Position numbers and translations under genes: made by a program
Notes under the pieces: generated by a model
What the model saw: the letters and a program-made list of their open reading frames with translations, nothing else
Database searches by the model: none
Told to the model about the DNA's origin: nothing
NCBI GenBank assembly: GCA_934256595.1
Contig: CAKQOW010000002.1
Location: 21,249 to 85,248 of the forward strand
Direction: 5' to 3'
Origin: an uncultured Clostridia bacterium
Lineage (GTDB): Bacteria; Bacillota; Clostridia; Peptostreptococcales; Anaerovoracaceae
Length of the DNA: 64,000 nucleotides
Shown: piece by piece, positions 24,409 through 32,970 of the stretch
Position numbering within the stretch: position 1 is the first letter of the stretch
Layout of the letters: each line of letters starts with the position of its first letter

Positions 24409-25629
24409 ATGAAAGAGCTTACACTTAAAAATTTTGAAGAGGCAGCGCAGCTTGTCAAAAATGTTACGCTTCCCACAAATCTTGAATACAGCGAAAGCCT
24501 GAGCAGCAAAACAGGCGGCAAAATCTATCTCAAGCCCGAAAATATGCAGTACACCGGAGCATACAAGGTTCGCGGCGCATATTACAAAATTGCAACTCTG
24601 ACAGACGAGCAGCGCGCCAAAGGTCTTATTACAGCATCAGCCGGAAATCACGCTCAGGGTGTAGCCTACGCCGCCAAGAAATTCGGCTGCAAGGCAACTA
24701 TCGTAATGCCTACGGTAACTCCTCTGATTAAAATAAACAGGACTAAAAGCTACGGAGCCGAAATCGTACTGCACGGAGATGTGTATGACGATGCCTGCGA
24801 AAAAGCAATGGAGCTTGCAAAAGAGCACGGCTATACATTTATTCACCCGTTTGATGACCTTGCGGTAGCTACAGGTCAGGGCAGCATAGCCATGGAAATA
24901 GTTCAGGAGCTTCCTACAGTCGATTACATAATCGTACCTATCGGAGGCGGCGGACTTATCACAGGCATTTCAACCCTTGCTAAAATGCTCAACCCTAAAA
25001 TCAAGGTAATAGGCGTAGAGCCAGGCGCTGCCGCAAGTATGACTGCAGCTTTTGAGAAAGGCGAGCCTGTTACCCTGCCGAGCGCAAACACAATTGCAGA
25101 CGGTACGGCAGTAAAAAGAGTCGGCGAAACCATATTTCCTTACTGCAAGGAAAACATTCACAAGATAATTACAGTCGATGACAATGAGCTTATCGGCGCA
25201 TTCCTTGATATGGTTGAAAATCACAAGATGATTGTCGAAAATTCGGGACTGCTTCCTGTAGCAGCATTAAGTCACCTTGACCTCAAGGACAAAAAAGCAG
25301 TTGTCGTATTAAGCGGCGGCAATATGGACGTAATCACAATGTCTTCAATAGTTCAGCACGGTCTGATTCAGAAAGACAGGATATTCTCAGTATCAGTGCT
25401 GCTGCCTGACAAGGCCGGCGAGCTTGTAAAGGTTGCATCTATAATTGCAAAGGAGAAGGGCAACGTAATAAAGCTTGAGCACAATCAGTTTGTCAGCATC
25501 AACAGAATCAACGCCGTTGAGCTTCGCGTCACTATGGAGGCCTACGGTACGGAGCACAAGCTGTCTATACTCAAGGCTCTTGAAGACGCAGGGTTTGAGC
25601 CTAAAGTTGTAGATACAAAGCTATACTAA
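24409..25629 (+). CDS. ilvA: Threonine ammonia-lyase
   Basis: The 406-residue PLP enzyme converts threonine to 2-oxobutyrate and ammonia. It has the PLP Lys in YTGAYKVRGAYYK, SAGNHAQGVAYAA, and the phosphate-binding glycine loop PIGGGGLITGIS. A single C-terminal ACT-like domain follows (about 325-406, IFSVSVLLPDKAGELVK). This size fits the TdcB/IlvA shorter class, usable for catabolism or isoleucine synthesis. No other ilv genes are here. It is coupled to ridA and ends before a strong bidirectional terminator. Confidence 0.93.
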   Translation: MKELTLKNFEEAAQLVKNVTLPTNLEYSESLSSKTGGKIYLKPENMQYTGAYKVRGAYYKIATLTDEQRAKGLITASAGNHAQGVAYAAKKFGCKATIVMPTVTPLIKINRTKSYGAEIVLHGDVYDDACEKAMELAKEHGYTFIHPFDDLAVATGQGSIAMEIVQELPTVDYIIVPIGGGGLITGISTLAKMLNPKIKVIGVEPGAAASMTAAFEKGEPVTLPSANTIADGTAVKRVGETIFPYCKENIHKIITVDDNELIGAFLDMVENHKMIVENSGLLPVAALSHLDLKDKKAVVVLSGGNMDVITMSSIVQHGLIQKDRIFSVSVLLPDKAGELVKVASIIAKEKGNVIKLEHNQFVSINRINAVELRVTMEAYGTEHKLSILKALEDAGFEPKVVDTKLY

Positions 25630-25632
25630 CAT

Positions 25633-25670
25633 AAAAAACAGGTGTCATGGATTTGCGACACCTGTTTTTT
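25633..25670. terminator. Bidirectional intrinsic terminator after ilvA
   Basis: A 14-base perfect inverted repeat, AAAAAACAGGTGTC (25633-25646) and GACACCTGTTTTTT (25657-25670), serves ilvA on plus and the GNAT operon on minus. Confidence 0.9.
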
Positions 25671-25690
25671 ATGTTTATAATATATATTTT

Positions 25691-26170
25691 TTATTCTGCC
25701 AGTTTTTTCAGTCTGTCTCCGGCTACCCTGTATGTCGTCCATTCGCTCATAGGCTCTGCGCCAAGCGACAGATAGAAGTCAATACTCGGTTTGTTCCAGT
25801 CAAGACACCACCATTCAAGACGGCCGCATCCTCTCTCAACTGCAATCTGCGCCAGTTTCTTGAGAGCAGCACTGCCGTATCCCTGCCCTCTGTATTCAGG
25901 CAGGATATAGAGATCTTCAAGATAAATACCCGCTCTGCCAAGAAATGTGGAGAAGTTATGGAAAAACAAAGCAAAGCCTACCTCCCTGCCGTCTTTCAGA
26001 GCAAATATCACTTCAGCCTTCTGTTTGTCAAAAATCCACTCCTCAAGCAATTCCTCCGTTGCAATTACTTCATCTTCAAGTTTTTCGTAGCTGGCAAGGC
26101 CTTTAATAAATTCAAGAATAAGCCCTGTGTCCTCTCTGCCCGCATATCTGAAATCAGGACTGTCCGCCAT
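25691..26170 (-). CDS. GNAT-family N-acetyltransferase (SSAT-like)
   Basis: The 159-residue protein starts MADSPDFRYAGREDTGLILE and contains the acetyl-CoA loop LPEYRGQGYGSAALKKLA and the WWCLDWNKPSIDFYLSLGAE ending seen in spermidine/thialysine acetyltransferases. The start at ATG 26170 has GGAGGTG upstream. It is the last gene after a DMT permease and a Nudix hydrolase on the same strand, 45 bases past the Nudix stop. Likely substrate is a primary amine, by family resemblance only. Confidence 0.85.
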   Translation of the reverse strand: MADSPDFRYAGREDTGLILEFIKGLASYEKLEDEVIATEELLEEWIFDKQKAEVIFALKDGREVGFALFFHNFSTFLGRAGIYLEDLYILPEYRGQGYGSAALKKLAQIAVERGCGRLEWWCLDWNKPSIDFYLSLGAEPMSEWTTYRVAGDRLKKLAE

Positions 26171-26215
26171 AGCTCTCACCTCCGCTGTAAAATCCTGCTC
26201 TGCTCTCATTTCAAA

Positions 26216-26845
26216 TCACTCATATATGCTGCCGTTTCTCAGCATATTTGCAAAATATCTGGTTATCCTGCCGGTAATCCCCCAGATTACATATTTATCA
26301 TACACATATATCGGAACCTCTGTCTTTGCAGACGCCCATTTGTATCCTCCCGGAAATCCAATCAGCTCCAGCGGGAAGTCCTCCTGTATCTCCTGCTTTG
26401 CATAGCTGCAATACTCCCTTGGCTCATTGCTTAGGAAGAAGTCTAAAGGCACTGTAAAAAGCTCGCTGACCTCGCTTTCACTTGGAGATGCGTTATCTAT
26501 GGTTTCTCTGTCTATCTGCACCGCATACGCCTTTATAACATAGCCGCCGTAGGTAAACAGAGTACCCACCTCTCCTATCACAGATATATCGTCTGTGCCG
26601 ATGCAAAGCTCCTCCGAGGTCTCTCTGAGAGCGCATTCAAGATCTGTTTCTCCCGGTTCTTTCTCTCCCCCGGGAAAACATATCTCACCCGGCTGACGCT
26701 TAATTTTCGGCGAGCGCACCTCATAGAGTATATGAAGCTCTCCGTCCATATCAATCAGAGGTATTACCACCGAGAAACATTTGTGTCTGCCTATTATACC
26801 CGGCTCGTGTTCGTTTACTATTCTGCTGATATCAGTTGCTTTCAT
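26216..26845 (-). CDS. Nudix hydrolase, CoA pyrophosphatase-like
   Basis: The 209-residue protein has a complete Nudix box, GGEKEPGETDLECALRETSE followed by EL, and the preceding RQPGEICFPGG typical of the NudL/CoA pyrophosphatase group. It would cleave CoA or related nucleotides to 3',5'-ADP and phosphopantetheine. The start lies 14 bases inside the end of the upstream permease gene. Substrate is inferred from the FPGG context. Confidence 0.85.
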   Translation of the reverse strand: MKATDISRIVNEHEPGIIGRHKCFSVVIPLIDMDGELHILYEVRSPKIKRQPGEICFPGGEKEPGETDLECALRETSEELCIGTDDISVIGEVGTLFTYGGYVIKAYAVQIDRETIDNASPSESEVSELFTVPLDFFLSNEPREYCSYAKQEIQEDFPLELIGFPGGYKWASAKTEVPIYVYDKYVIWGITGRITRYFANMLRNGSIYE

Positions 26846-27740
26846 CAGAAATCTGCTCCTTTGCCTTAAATGCCTTTCGCTGCAGGTGTATATTCAGATA
26901 TGATGCTCCCAGTATGAAAGCTATGCCTGCAATGGTATTCCACAGGATTGCATCGTGCAGCACTATGACTGCAATTACAGGCGCTATTGCAGGCTTTACA
27001 AAGAACGCTATGGAGCCTGTAACAGCATCTGACAGCTTGATTGCCGTAAAGTATGAAATATATCCAAGCCCTGTAACAAAAACGCTTATGTAAATAACTT
27101 CAACCCAGTTCTCTATGACTCCTGCCGTAACGGGTCTGCCCATAAACAGAATTACTATAAGCAGCACCAGCGAGCCCAGTATAAACGAAAAGCTTGTCTG
27201 CGCAAAGGTTCCCACCTTGGCAGTACTGATTTTGCCTATGCAGGTATAAAGTCCGAAGAATATCGCTGCAAGCAGCATATATATTATACCGATTACGCTG
27301 TTTCCCTCCTGCAGATCCCACGGCCTTATCATAAATACTATGCCTATAAGTCCCAAAGCAAGCACCACCAGCTTGCCTCTGTTCATTCTCTCACCCAGTA
27401 TGAAATGAGCAAAAACCATAGTAAACAGAGGATTTATACATATGAGCACCGAGGCTGTGGAGGCATTGCACTCCATAACACCAAGCTGAAAAAACAGCAT
27501 GGAAAGGGGTATGCCCGTAATTCCCACTATTGTCAGAAAGCCTATGTCCTTAAGACCTATTCTGACTTTGTTTTTTTTCATCTCTGCAATGGCAAAAGGC
27601 AGAATTATGAGTCCGCCTATAAAGAATCTCAGGAAAGTAAGCTGAAATGAATCCATTTCTGTTCCTGCAACTTTAAGTGAGACTTCCATTGTCGCAAACA
27701 GAAATCCCGTAAGAAAAATACAACCGTATACTTTTTTCAT
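26832..27740 (-). CDS. EamA/DMT-family permease
   Basis: The 302-residue membrane protein has ten hydrophobic helices in two EamA repeats, with GERMNRGKLVVLALGLIGIV at the end of the first repeat. These are drug/metabolite transporters, often amino-acid or cofactor exporters. It heads a unit with the Nudix and GNAT genes, preceded by CAGGAGCAG. A second, diverged DMT permease lies at 28312-29241. Confidence 0.85.
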   Translation of the reverse strand: MKKVYGCIFLTGFLFATMEVSLKVAGTEMDSFQLTFLRFFIGGLIILPFAIAEMKKNKVRIGLKDIGFLTIVGITGIPLSMLFFQLGVMECNASTASVLICINPLFTMVFAHFILGERMNRGKLVVLALGLIGIVFMIRPWDLQEGNSVIGIIYMLLAAIFFGLYTCIGKISTAKVGTFAQTSFSFILGSLVLLIVILFMGRPVTAGVIENWVEVIYISVFVTGLGYISYFTAIKLSDAVTGSIAFFVKPAIAPVIAVIVLHDAILWNTIAGIAFILGASYLNIHLQRKAFKAKEQISDESN

Positions 27741-27762
27741 AACTGCTCCTGATTGAAAATTG

Positions 27763-27794
27763 AAAAAATTACAGACGATGTTTCCATCGCCTGT
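27763..27794 (-). terminator. Intrinsic terminator of the P-loop gene
   Basis: ACAGACGATG (27771-27780) and CATCGCCTGT (27785-27794) pair around TTTC; the minus strand continues with six T residues. Confidence 0.85.
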
Positions 27795-27804
27795 CTGAAT
27801 GCTG

Positions 27805-28227
27805 TTAATTTAAGATGTCGCAACCGCTGAAGTCAACTCCTGTCATTTCATCTTTGTCTGCGCTGATGCTTACTACAAAGTTCACATCGTAAAGCTCTGA
27901 GATTTTTTTGAGCCTGTCTATATATTCAGGGAGATCTCCTATTGAGAAATCCGCATGCTTCATAATACCGTCTATGAAGATTGTCTCAAGGTCATGGTCT
28001 CCGCTTATTATTCCGTATATAAAGCCTATGTATTCATCACTGTTTGTAATGTGAGGATAATCCTCCATAGATACTACTCTCATTTCGTGTTTGAGATCAT
28101 ACATAAGTCTCTGATTTTTAGTTATAAAAACAATATTTCCGTTAGCTTTATCAACTGAATCATTGGCAAGGTCTATCATATGCTTTGTCTTGCCGCTGCC
28201 TTTGTGGCCTATCATTAGCTGCACCAT
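27805..28227 (-). CDS. Small P-loop ATP-binding protein of unknown role
   Basis: The 140-residue protein begins MVQLMIGHKGSGKTKHMIDL with a Walker A motif at the very N-terminus and a Walker B-like LETIFIDGIM near 85. The lack of helicase or kinase motifs leaves it as a minimal P-loop NTPase. It ends after VDFSGCDILN. ATG 28227 follows CAGGAGGAA; a longer frame from 28269 has none. It is monocistronic, with its own promoter (28261-28289) and terminator. I know similar short proteins in Clostridia only as ATP-binding hypotheticals. Confidence 0.7.
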   Translation of the reverse strand: MVQLMIGHKGSGKTKHMIDLANDSVDKANGNIVFITKNQRLMYDLKHEMRVVSMEDYPHITNSDEYIGFIYGIISGDHDLETIFIDGIMKHADFSIGDLPEYIDRLKKISELYDVNFVVSISADKDEMTGVDFSGCDILN

Positions 28228-28260
28228 TGTACTGTTCCTCCTGTCTGTCATTTTTATATT

Positions 28261-28289
28261 ATTATACACCAGTCAGCCATATCTATCAA
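28261..28289 (-). promoter_or_regulatory. Promoter of the small P-loop gene
   Basis: TTGATA (28284-28289), 17 bases with TGGTG next to TATAAT (28261-28266) on the minus strand. Confidence 0.7.
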
Positions 28290-28311
28290 TAATATTATTT
28301 GCAAATTTGTC

Positions 28312-29241
28312 TTATTCTATCCTGTCTGTTTTCTTTTCGGGCCACAGGCTGATGCCTAAAACCCCTACTATAATCAGCGCCGCGCATATTATGTGATAAG
28401 CCTTGAGAGGCTCGCCCAGCACGACAACTCCCGCAATTATAGATATGGCCGTTGAAACGTTGCCAAAGATTGTTCCCTTAACTGCCTCAAGATACCTGAG
28501 GACATATGCCATAAGCTGCGAGGAAAGCAGTATGCAGGCTGTACCCAGATAAAATACAGCAAATTCAAATTTAACGTTTGTGATAAGGTCAAAATACTGA
28601 TTTAGTGTTCCCTGTGATATGCCTCTTACTATATATGCCGCATTAAATACTACAAATCCCATCAGTGATATCATAGCCGTTATCTCAATCGGTCTGTACT
28701 GCTCTCTCACATATCTCATAAACACATTGCTCAGCGCCATACAGATGCTTGAAACCGACAGTATCAGCATAGCCCAGATATTCATATGTATATCAGACGC
28801 CCCTATAACTATCATAGCTATTACGGCAGCCACCGATATAAATACAAATACGGTCTGCATTATGCCCGACTTCTCGCCTAGGAATATACTCGCTATTATC
28901 TTGACTATTATAGGTACTATTGCAAACAGTATTGCGCTCTCTATCGAGGTTGCAAATCTCAGTCCGAATGTCTGAATAGCCATAAACAGTATGTAAAAAA
29001 GCGCCGTAATAAACAGGTTGCGTTTAGGCTTGCCCTTAATCTCTATCCTGTGGCCTCTGAGTCTGTCGTAGAGTATGAACACCAGCACCGCAATAAGCGC
29101 CCAGTTGTATCTGTGGGTAAGTATGGTCAGCGTGTCTGCAAAGGGTGTGCAGGTTTTTATGCCCAGAAACGAAAACCCTACGGCAACTGAAAAGCATACA
29201 GCCGCTATATATGCATTTCTTCTGTTTTTATCTGTTCCCAA
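28312..29241 (-). CDS. EamA/DMT-family permease (second)
   Basis: The 309-residue permease has ten membrane helices and the two-repeat EamA layout (LGEKSGIMQTVFVFISVAAV closes the first). I start it at TTG 29241, because AAAGGAGG is placed 7 bases upstream; the in-frame ATG codons at 29274 and 29265 precede that ribosome site and lie deep in the preceding gene. The start overlaps the phosphopantetheinyl transferase end by 37 bases. Substrate unknown. Confidence 0.82.
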   Translation of the reverse strand: MGTDKNRRNAYIAAVCFSVAVGFSFLGIKTCTPFADTLTILTHRYNWALIAVLVFILYDRLRGHRIEIKGKPKRNLFITALFYILFMAIQTFGLRFATSIESAILFAIVPIIVKIIASIFLGEKSGIMQTVFVFISVAAVIAMIVIGASDIHMNIWAMLILSVSSICMALSNVFMRYVREQYRPIEITAMISLMGFVVFNAAYIVRGISQGTLNQYFDLITNVKFEFAVFYLGTACILLSSQLMAYVLRYLEAVKGTIFGNVSTAISIIAGVVVLGEPLKAYHIICAALIIVGVLGISLWPEKKTDRIE

Positions 29242-29732
29242 GAAAATGCCTCCTTTGATGCGCATAGCGCACATTTAAAATTCTCTCCAAAATCTATCTC
29301 TCTGAAAACCGCATCGCCGTATTCATCTGAAAGCCTGATTCCGTCTGACAGGCTGAAGCTGTCAAGCCCGTAGGAAATGCCTTTCCCTATATATTTAACA
29401 TATGCCTCTTTTCTGACCCAGAGTCTGAAAAAGCCGTCTGCCCCGCCCGACGCTACAAACCGGTTTTCCTCCGGTGTAAAAAACCGCTCTGCTATTTTGA
29501 GATGATTTCTGTCTGTGATACGCTCAATATCTATGCCTGTTTCACTGCTGCCAAGTGAGCACAGCCATATACCGCCGCTGTGGGATATGGATATTCTGAT
29601 GTCGCTGTTTTTAAAGTACGGCCTGCCTCTGTCGTTATGGCAGAGAGTATCCGAAGCTCCGCAGTAAAGCTCAAGAGCTCTGGCAGCAAGGGTACTGCTG
29701 TCTGATTTTTGTGTTGTCCAGTAAATATTCAT
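29205..29732 (-). CDS. 4'-phosphopantetheinyl transferase (Sfp type)
   Basis: The 175-residue enzyme transfers phosphopantetheine from CoA to carrier proteins. It has ISISHSGG, the magnesium-binding TGIDIERI, and WVRKEAYVKYIGKGI, the three diagnostic Sfp motifs. The length is short relative to Sfp (about 220) and lies between AcpS and Sfp types. ATG 29732 is used; an upstream ATG lies in the yerC terminator. No polyketide or nonribosomal synthetase is in the window. Confidence 0.85.
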   Translation of the reverse strand: MNIYWTTQKSDSSTLAARALELYCGASDTLCHNDRGRPYFKNSDIRISISHSGGIWLCSLGSSETGIDIERITDRNHLKIAERFFTPEENRFVASGGADGFFRLWVRKEAYVKYIGKGISYGLDSFSLSDGIRLSDEYGDAVFREIDFGENFKCALCASKEAFSWEQIKTEEMHI

Positions 29733-29741
29733 ATATGCACC

Positions 29742-29767
29742 AAAAAACGCCATTTAAATTATGGCGT
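29742..29767 (-). terminator. Intrinsic terminator after yerC
   Basis: ACGCCAT (29747-29753) pairs with ATGGCGT (29761-29767), and the minus strand continues TTTTT. It directly abuts the next gene, so some read-through is expected. Confidence 0.65.
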
Positions 29768-29782
29768 TTCGTATTATACTAT

Positions 29783-30079
29783 CTATTTGTTTTCAAGCTT
29801 GTCTAAAACATATTTGTATCCGTCCGCCCCGTATAAAAGACATTTGTTAATTCTGCTGATTGTAGCTGTCGAAGCCTTGGTTGCCTCCTCAATCTCAGAA
29901 TAGGTTTTCTTTTTTGAAAGCAGTTTTGCCACCTGTAATCTCTGAGCAATAGCGTGGATTTCGTTTATAGTACAGATATCCTCGAAAAATCTGTAGCAGT
30001 CCTCTTCATCTTCTAAAAGCAGGATAGCCGCAAACAGCTCATCTATATCTTCTCTCTTGAATTTTGATTGATATGCCAT
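29783..30079 (-). CDS. YerC/YecD family TrpR-related protein
   Basis: The 98-residue helical DNA-binding protein has EIHAIAQRLQVAKLLSKKK and YSEIEEATKASTATISRINK, the TrpR-like helix-turn-helix of the YerC/YecD family. Members are small regulators with unclear targets. It is driven by its own good promoter at 30122-30150. Confidence 0.9.
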   Translation of the reverse strand: MAYQSKFKREDIDELFAAILLLEDEEDCYRFFEDICTINEIHAIAQRLQVAKLLSKKKTYSEIEEATKASTATISRINKCLLYGADGYKYVLDKLENK

Positions 30080-30121
30080 AGCAAACTCCTTTCACAAATC
30101 ACTTTCACACTTTACAGTATG

Positions 30122-30150
30122 ATTATATCACCGCAGATTATACAAGTCAA
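30122..30150 (-). promoter_or_regulatory. Promoter of yerC
   Basis: Minus-strand TTGACT (30145-30150), 17 bases, TATAAT (30122-30127). Confidence 0.75.
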
Positions 30151-30156
30151 TGATTA

Positions 30157-31320
30157 TCAGTTCTGCTTCAGAAGCTCTACAGCCTTGTTGAGCTGGTAAT
30201 CCGTATCGTCATTCTTTTTGAGCTTGACCACATAGTCCGGCTTAACGCCTTTTTTGTGGATTTCGTTGCCGTCAGGCGACAGATACTGCATAACCGTAAG
30301 CTTGAGGGCAGAGCCGTCCTTAAACTGCGAGGTATTCTGTATTATGCCCTTGCCAAAGGTTTTGGTTCCTACGATTTTGCCTCCGTTGTTGTCCTTGACT
30401 GCGGCAGTCAGTATCTCCGAGGTGCTCGCTGTCGCGCCGTCCACCAGCAGTACATACGGTATATCGGTTTTGTCCTTGTCTGAATAGCTGTAGGTTTTGT
30501 TGCCCTTGTTATCCACATAGCATACCAGAGTGCACTTGCCCAGAAGCTCGTCAGCCACCTCAAGACCCTCGTTTACAAGGCCTCCGCCGTTGTTTCTGAT
30601 ATCTATAACCATACCCTTAACCTTGGCGGATTCCATCTCGCTCAGGGCTTTTTTGAAGTCCTCTGCGGTGGTCTCTATAAATGAGGATATTCTGATATAT
30701 CCTATATTGTCCTTGCGTACTTCGCTTTTTACGCTCTCAATCTGTATTGTATCTCTGACTATTGTGACTGTTTTTTTGGAATCGTCTCTCTTGTAGGTCA
30801 GTTTAAGACTTGTGCCCTCTTTACCCCTTATTACAGCCACTATGTCATTCATATCCTCATAGGTTTTGCCGTCTACCGCCTCTATGGTATCTCCCGCTCT
30901 GATGCCGGCCTTGTATGCCGGAGTATCGTCAATTACGCTTACTATGAGGAACTCTCCATTGTCGTCCTTTGTAAATGTAACTCCTATGCCTCCAAACTCC
31001 CCGCTTATATCGGAATTCCATTCCCTGAATTTATCCTTTGACATATATGAGGAGTACGGATCGTCAAGAGCCTTGACAAGTCCCGAATAAATTCCCTCCA
31101 TCAGCTTGTCATCGTCTACATCAGTATAGTAGTTTTCGTCTATATAGCTGTATATTTCCTCAAGCTTGCTGTATTTTTTGTATACTTTAAGCATATCCTC
31201 ATAGCCTGCCGCATTCACTTTGATAAATCCGCCCGCGCAGCTTGTTATCACCCACATGGCAGACATACCTATGATTATTCCTGCAATAAGAATTATTGCG
31301 GTGTACTGTCTTTTTTTCAA
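30157..31320 (-). CDS. Carboxyl-terminal processing serine protease (S41/CtpA family)
   Basis: The 387-residue secreted protease has an N-terminal hydrophobic segment (about 7-27), a PDZ domain (GIGVTFTKDDNGEFLI to about 190) and the S41 core, with catalytic Ser in DGATASTSEIL and Lys in GTKTFGKGIIQ. The segment VITSC at residues 24-28 also fits a lipobox, so it may be lipid-anchored instead of membrane-spanning. It ends the ftsE-ftsX-M23-recJ-ctpA row, 11 bases after recJ, and probably trims envelope proteins. Confidence 0.92.
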   Translation of the reverse strand: MKKRQYTAIILIAGIIIGMSAMWVITSCAGGFIKVNAAGYEDMLKVYKKYSKLEEIYSYIDENYYTDVDDDKLMEGIYSGLVKALDDPYSSYMSKDKFREWNSDISGEFGGIGVTFTKDDNGEFLIVSVIDDTPAYKAGIRAGDTIEAVDGKTYEDMNDIVAVIRGKEGTSLKLTYKRDDSKKTVTIVRDTIQIESVKSEVRKDNIGYIRISSFIETTAEDFKKALSEMESAKVKGMVIDIRNNGGGLVNEGLEVADELLGKCTLVCYVDNKGNKTYSYSDKDKTDIPYVLLVDGATASTSEILTAAVKDNNGGKIVGTKTFGKGIIQNTSQFKDGSALKLTVMQYLSPDGNEIHKKGVKPDYVVKLKKNDDTDYQLNKAVELLKQN

Positions 31321-31331
31321 AGCAGCCTCCT

Positions 31332-32969
31332 CTATTCCACGCTGTTTATGATTATCTGAACCTCACGGGTGTTTCTCCATACCTGCTCGTCCAGATAACC
31401 GATAACAGTCACTGTGTTGTTTTCTTTGATTATGTCTTTGTTTTCCTGCGCCCTGTTAAACAATATGCATCTGACATAGTTGCCGTATGTATCAAAGCCG
31501 CTGAATTTAACGTGTTTTTTGTCTGCGCCCATATAGAACACATCTTTTGCAACGATGTTTCTTACCGCAAATACAGGCTTTCTGTTTTTGTGTCCGAACG
31601 GTCCTATAAGCTGAATGTCGTTAAACAGCTCCAGATTTATCTGATCTACGGTAAGCTCCATATCAATATTCACCTCTTCATCAAATATGGTGCTGTCTGC
31701 TTCAAGCATATGAGCCACAGTATCATCGAGGCTGTAGGACAGCTCTCTGAAATTATCGTCTGCCATAGTAAATCCGCAGGCCGCAGCGTGACCTCCGAAT
31801 TTATCCAGATATTCCTCATGAGTCTTCATTATATCATAAAGATTAAGTCTGCTTACGCTTCTGCCTGTACCCTTGAGTCCGTCTGCAGTCGGTGTAACTA
31901 TTGCAACCGGTCTTTTGTATCTGTCCTTGAGCTTGCCTGCAACTATACCTGTAATTCCCTCGTGGGCGTCAAGGCATTTTATCATTATGAAGTTTCTGTT
32001 TTTTAAGTGCTTCTCAACTATATCGACGCATTTGTCATAGGCCTCGTCCTGCACTTTACGTCTTTCTCTGTTGCATCTGATAAGCTCCTCTGCCCCGTTA
32101 TGTATAAGTCTGTCGTTATCGGAAAGCAGTATCTCAACGCAAAGAGATGCATCTCTCATTCTGCCTGCCGCATTGAGGTGAGGCACCAGTACATATGCGA
32201 TATTGTCCGCATTAAGAGTTGCAGGTCTTAATGCCATCATTTCAAGAAGCTTCAGAAGTCCCTTGCGTTTAGTGCTTCGCAAAGCCTTGAGTCCGTATTT
32301 GACAAGAGTTCTGTTTTCGTCAACAAGCGGCACTATATCGCCTATGGTACCTATGGCCACAAGGTCAAGCACATCTCTGATAAAGCTTTTGTCAAGCTCC
32401 AGCTTTCTCTGCAGCGCGCATACCAGCTTGAAAGCAACGCCGCAGCCTGCAAGCTCCTTGAACGGATAACCGCAAAGCTCCTGCTTGGGATTGACTATAA
32501 GGCAGTCCGCCGCTCTCTCGTCTATATTATGATGGTCCGTAACTATAACCTCTATGCCCTGCTCTTTGGCATATTCTATCTCATTGCAGGATACACTGCC
32601 GCAGTCTACGGTTATAATCAGGTCCGCACCTTTTGCCTTGATATTGTGTATGGCCTCTGTATTAAGGCCGTAGCCCTCTACAAATCTTGACGGTATGTAG
32701 TAAAACACATTGTCTGTCAGCTTGCGCAGCGACTGCATCAGAATTGCAACAGATGTAATACCGTCGGCATCATAATCGCCGTATATGCAGATTTTTTTGC
32801 CGTCTCTGATGCTGTCAAGAATTATATCTGAGGCCTTATCCATATTAAGCATCAAAAAAGGGTCATAAGTCCTCCGCGGTGAAGGACTTATAAATTCCAT
32901 TATATCCTGTTTTTCTGTTATTCCTCTTTTTCGGAGTAATTCAATTACAATAGGATTTAACTTGTTCAT
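31332..32969 (-). CDS. recJ: Single-stranded-DNA-specific exonuclease RecJ
   Basis: The 545-residue 5'-3' exonuclease has the DHH-family motifs CIYGDYDADGITS, ITVDCGS, VIVTDHHNIDE and the DHHA1 loop GGHAAACGFTM. It acts in recombination and mismatch/base-excision repair. Size and motif set match bacterial RecJ. It is embedded among envelope genes; start is 1 base after the M23 gene stop. Confidence 0.93.
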   Translation of the reverse strand: MNKLNPIVIELLRKRGITEKQDIMEFISPSPRRTYDPFLMLNMDKASDIILDSIRDGKKICIYGDYDADGITSVAILMQSLRKLTDNVFYYIPSRFVEGYGLNTEAIHNIKAKGADLIITVDCGSVSCNEIEYAKEQGIEVIVTDHHNIDERAADCLIVNPKQELCGYPFKELAGCGVAFKLVCALQRKLELDKSFIRDVLDLVAIGTIGDIVPLVDENRTLVKYGLKALRSTKRKGLLKLLEMMALRPATLNADNIAYVLVPHLNAAGRMRDASLCVEILLSDNDRLIHNGAEELIRCNRERRKVQDEAYDKCVDIVEKHLKNRNFIMIKCLDAHEGITGIVAGKLKDRYKRPVAIVTPTADGLKGTGRSVSRLNLYDIMKTHEEYLDKFGGHAAACGFTMADDNFRELSYSLDDTVAHMLEADSTIFDEEVNIDMELTVDQINLELFNDIQLIGPFGHKNRKPVFAVRNIVAKDVFYMGADKKHVKFSGFDTYGNYVRCILFNRAQENKDIIKENNTVTVIGYLDEQVWRNTREVQIIINSVE

Positions 32970-32970
32970 C

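Noticed and set aside
31296..32006. 236-residue plus-strand frame
   Set aside because: Antisense shadow of recJ, with Cys/Tyr/His-rich composition of antisense frames and no ribosome site.
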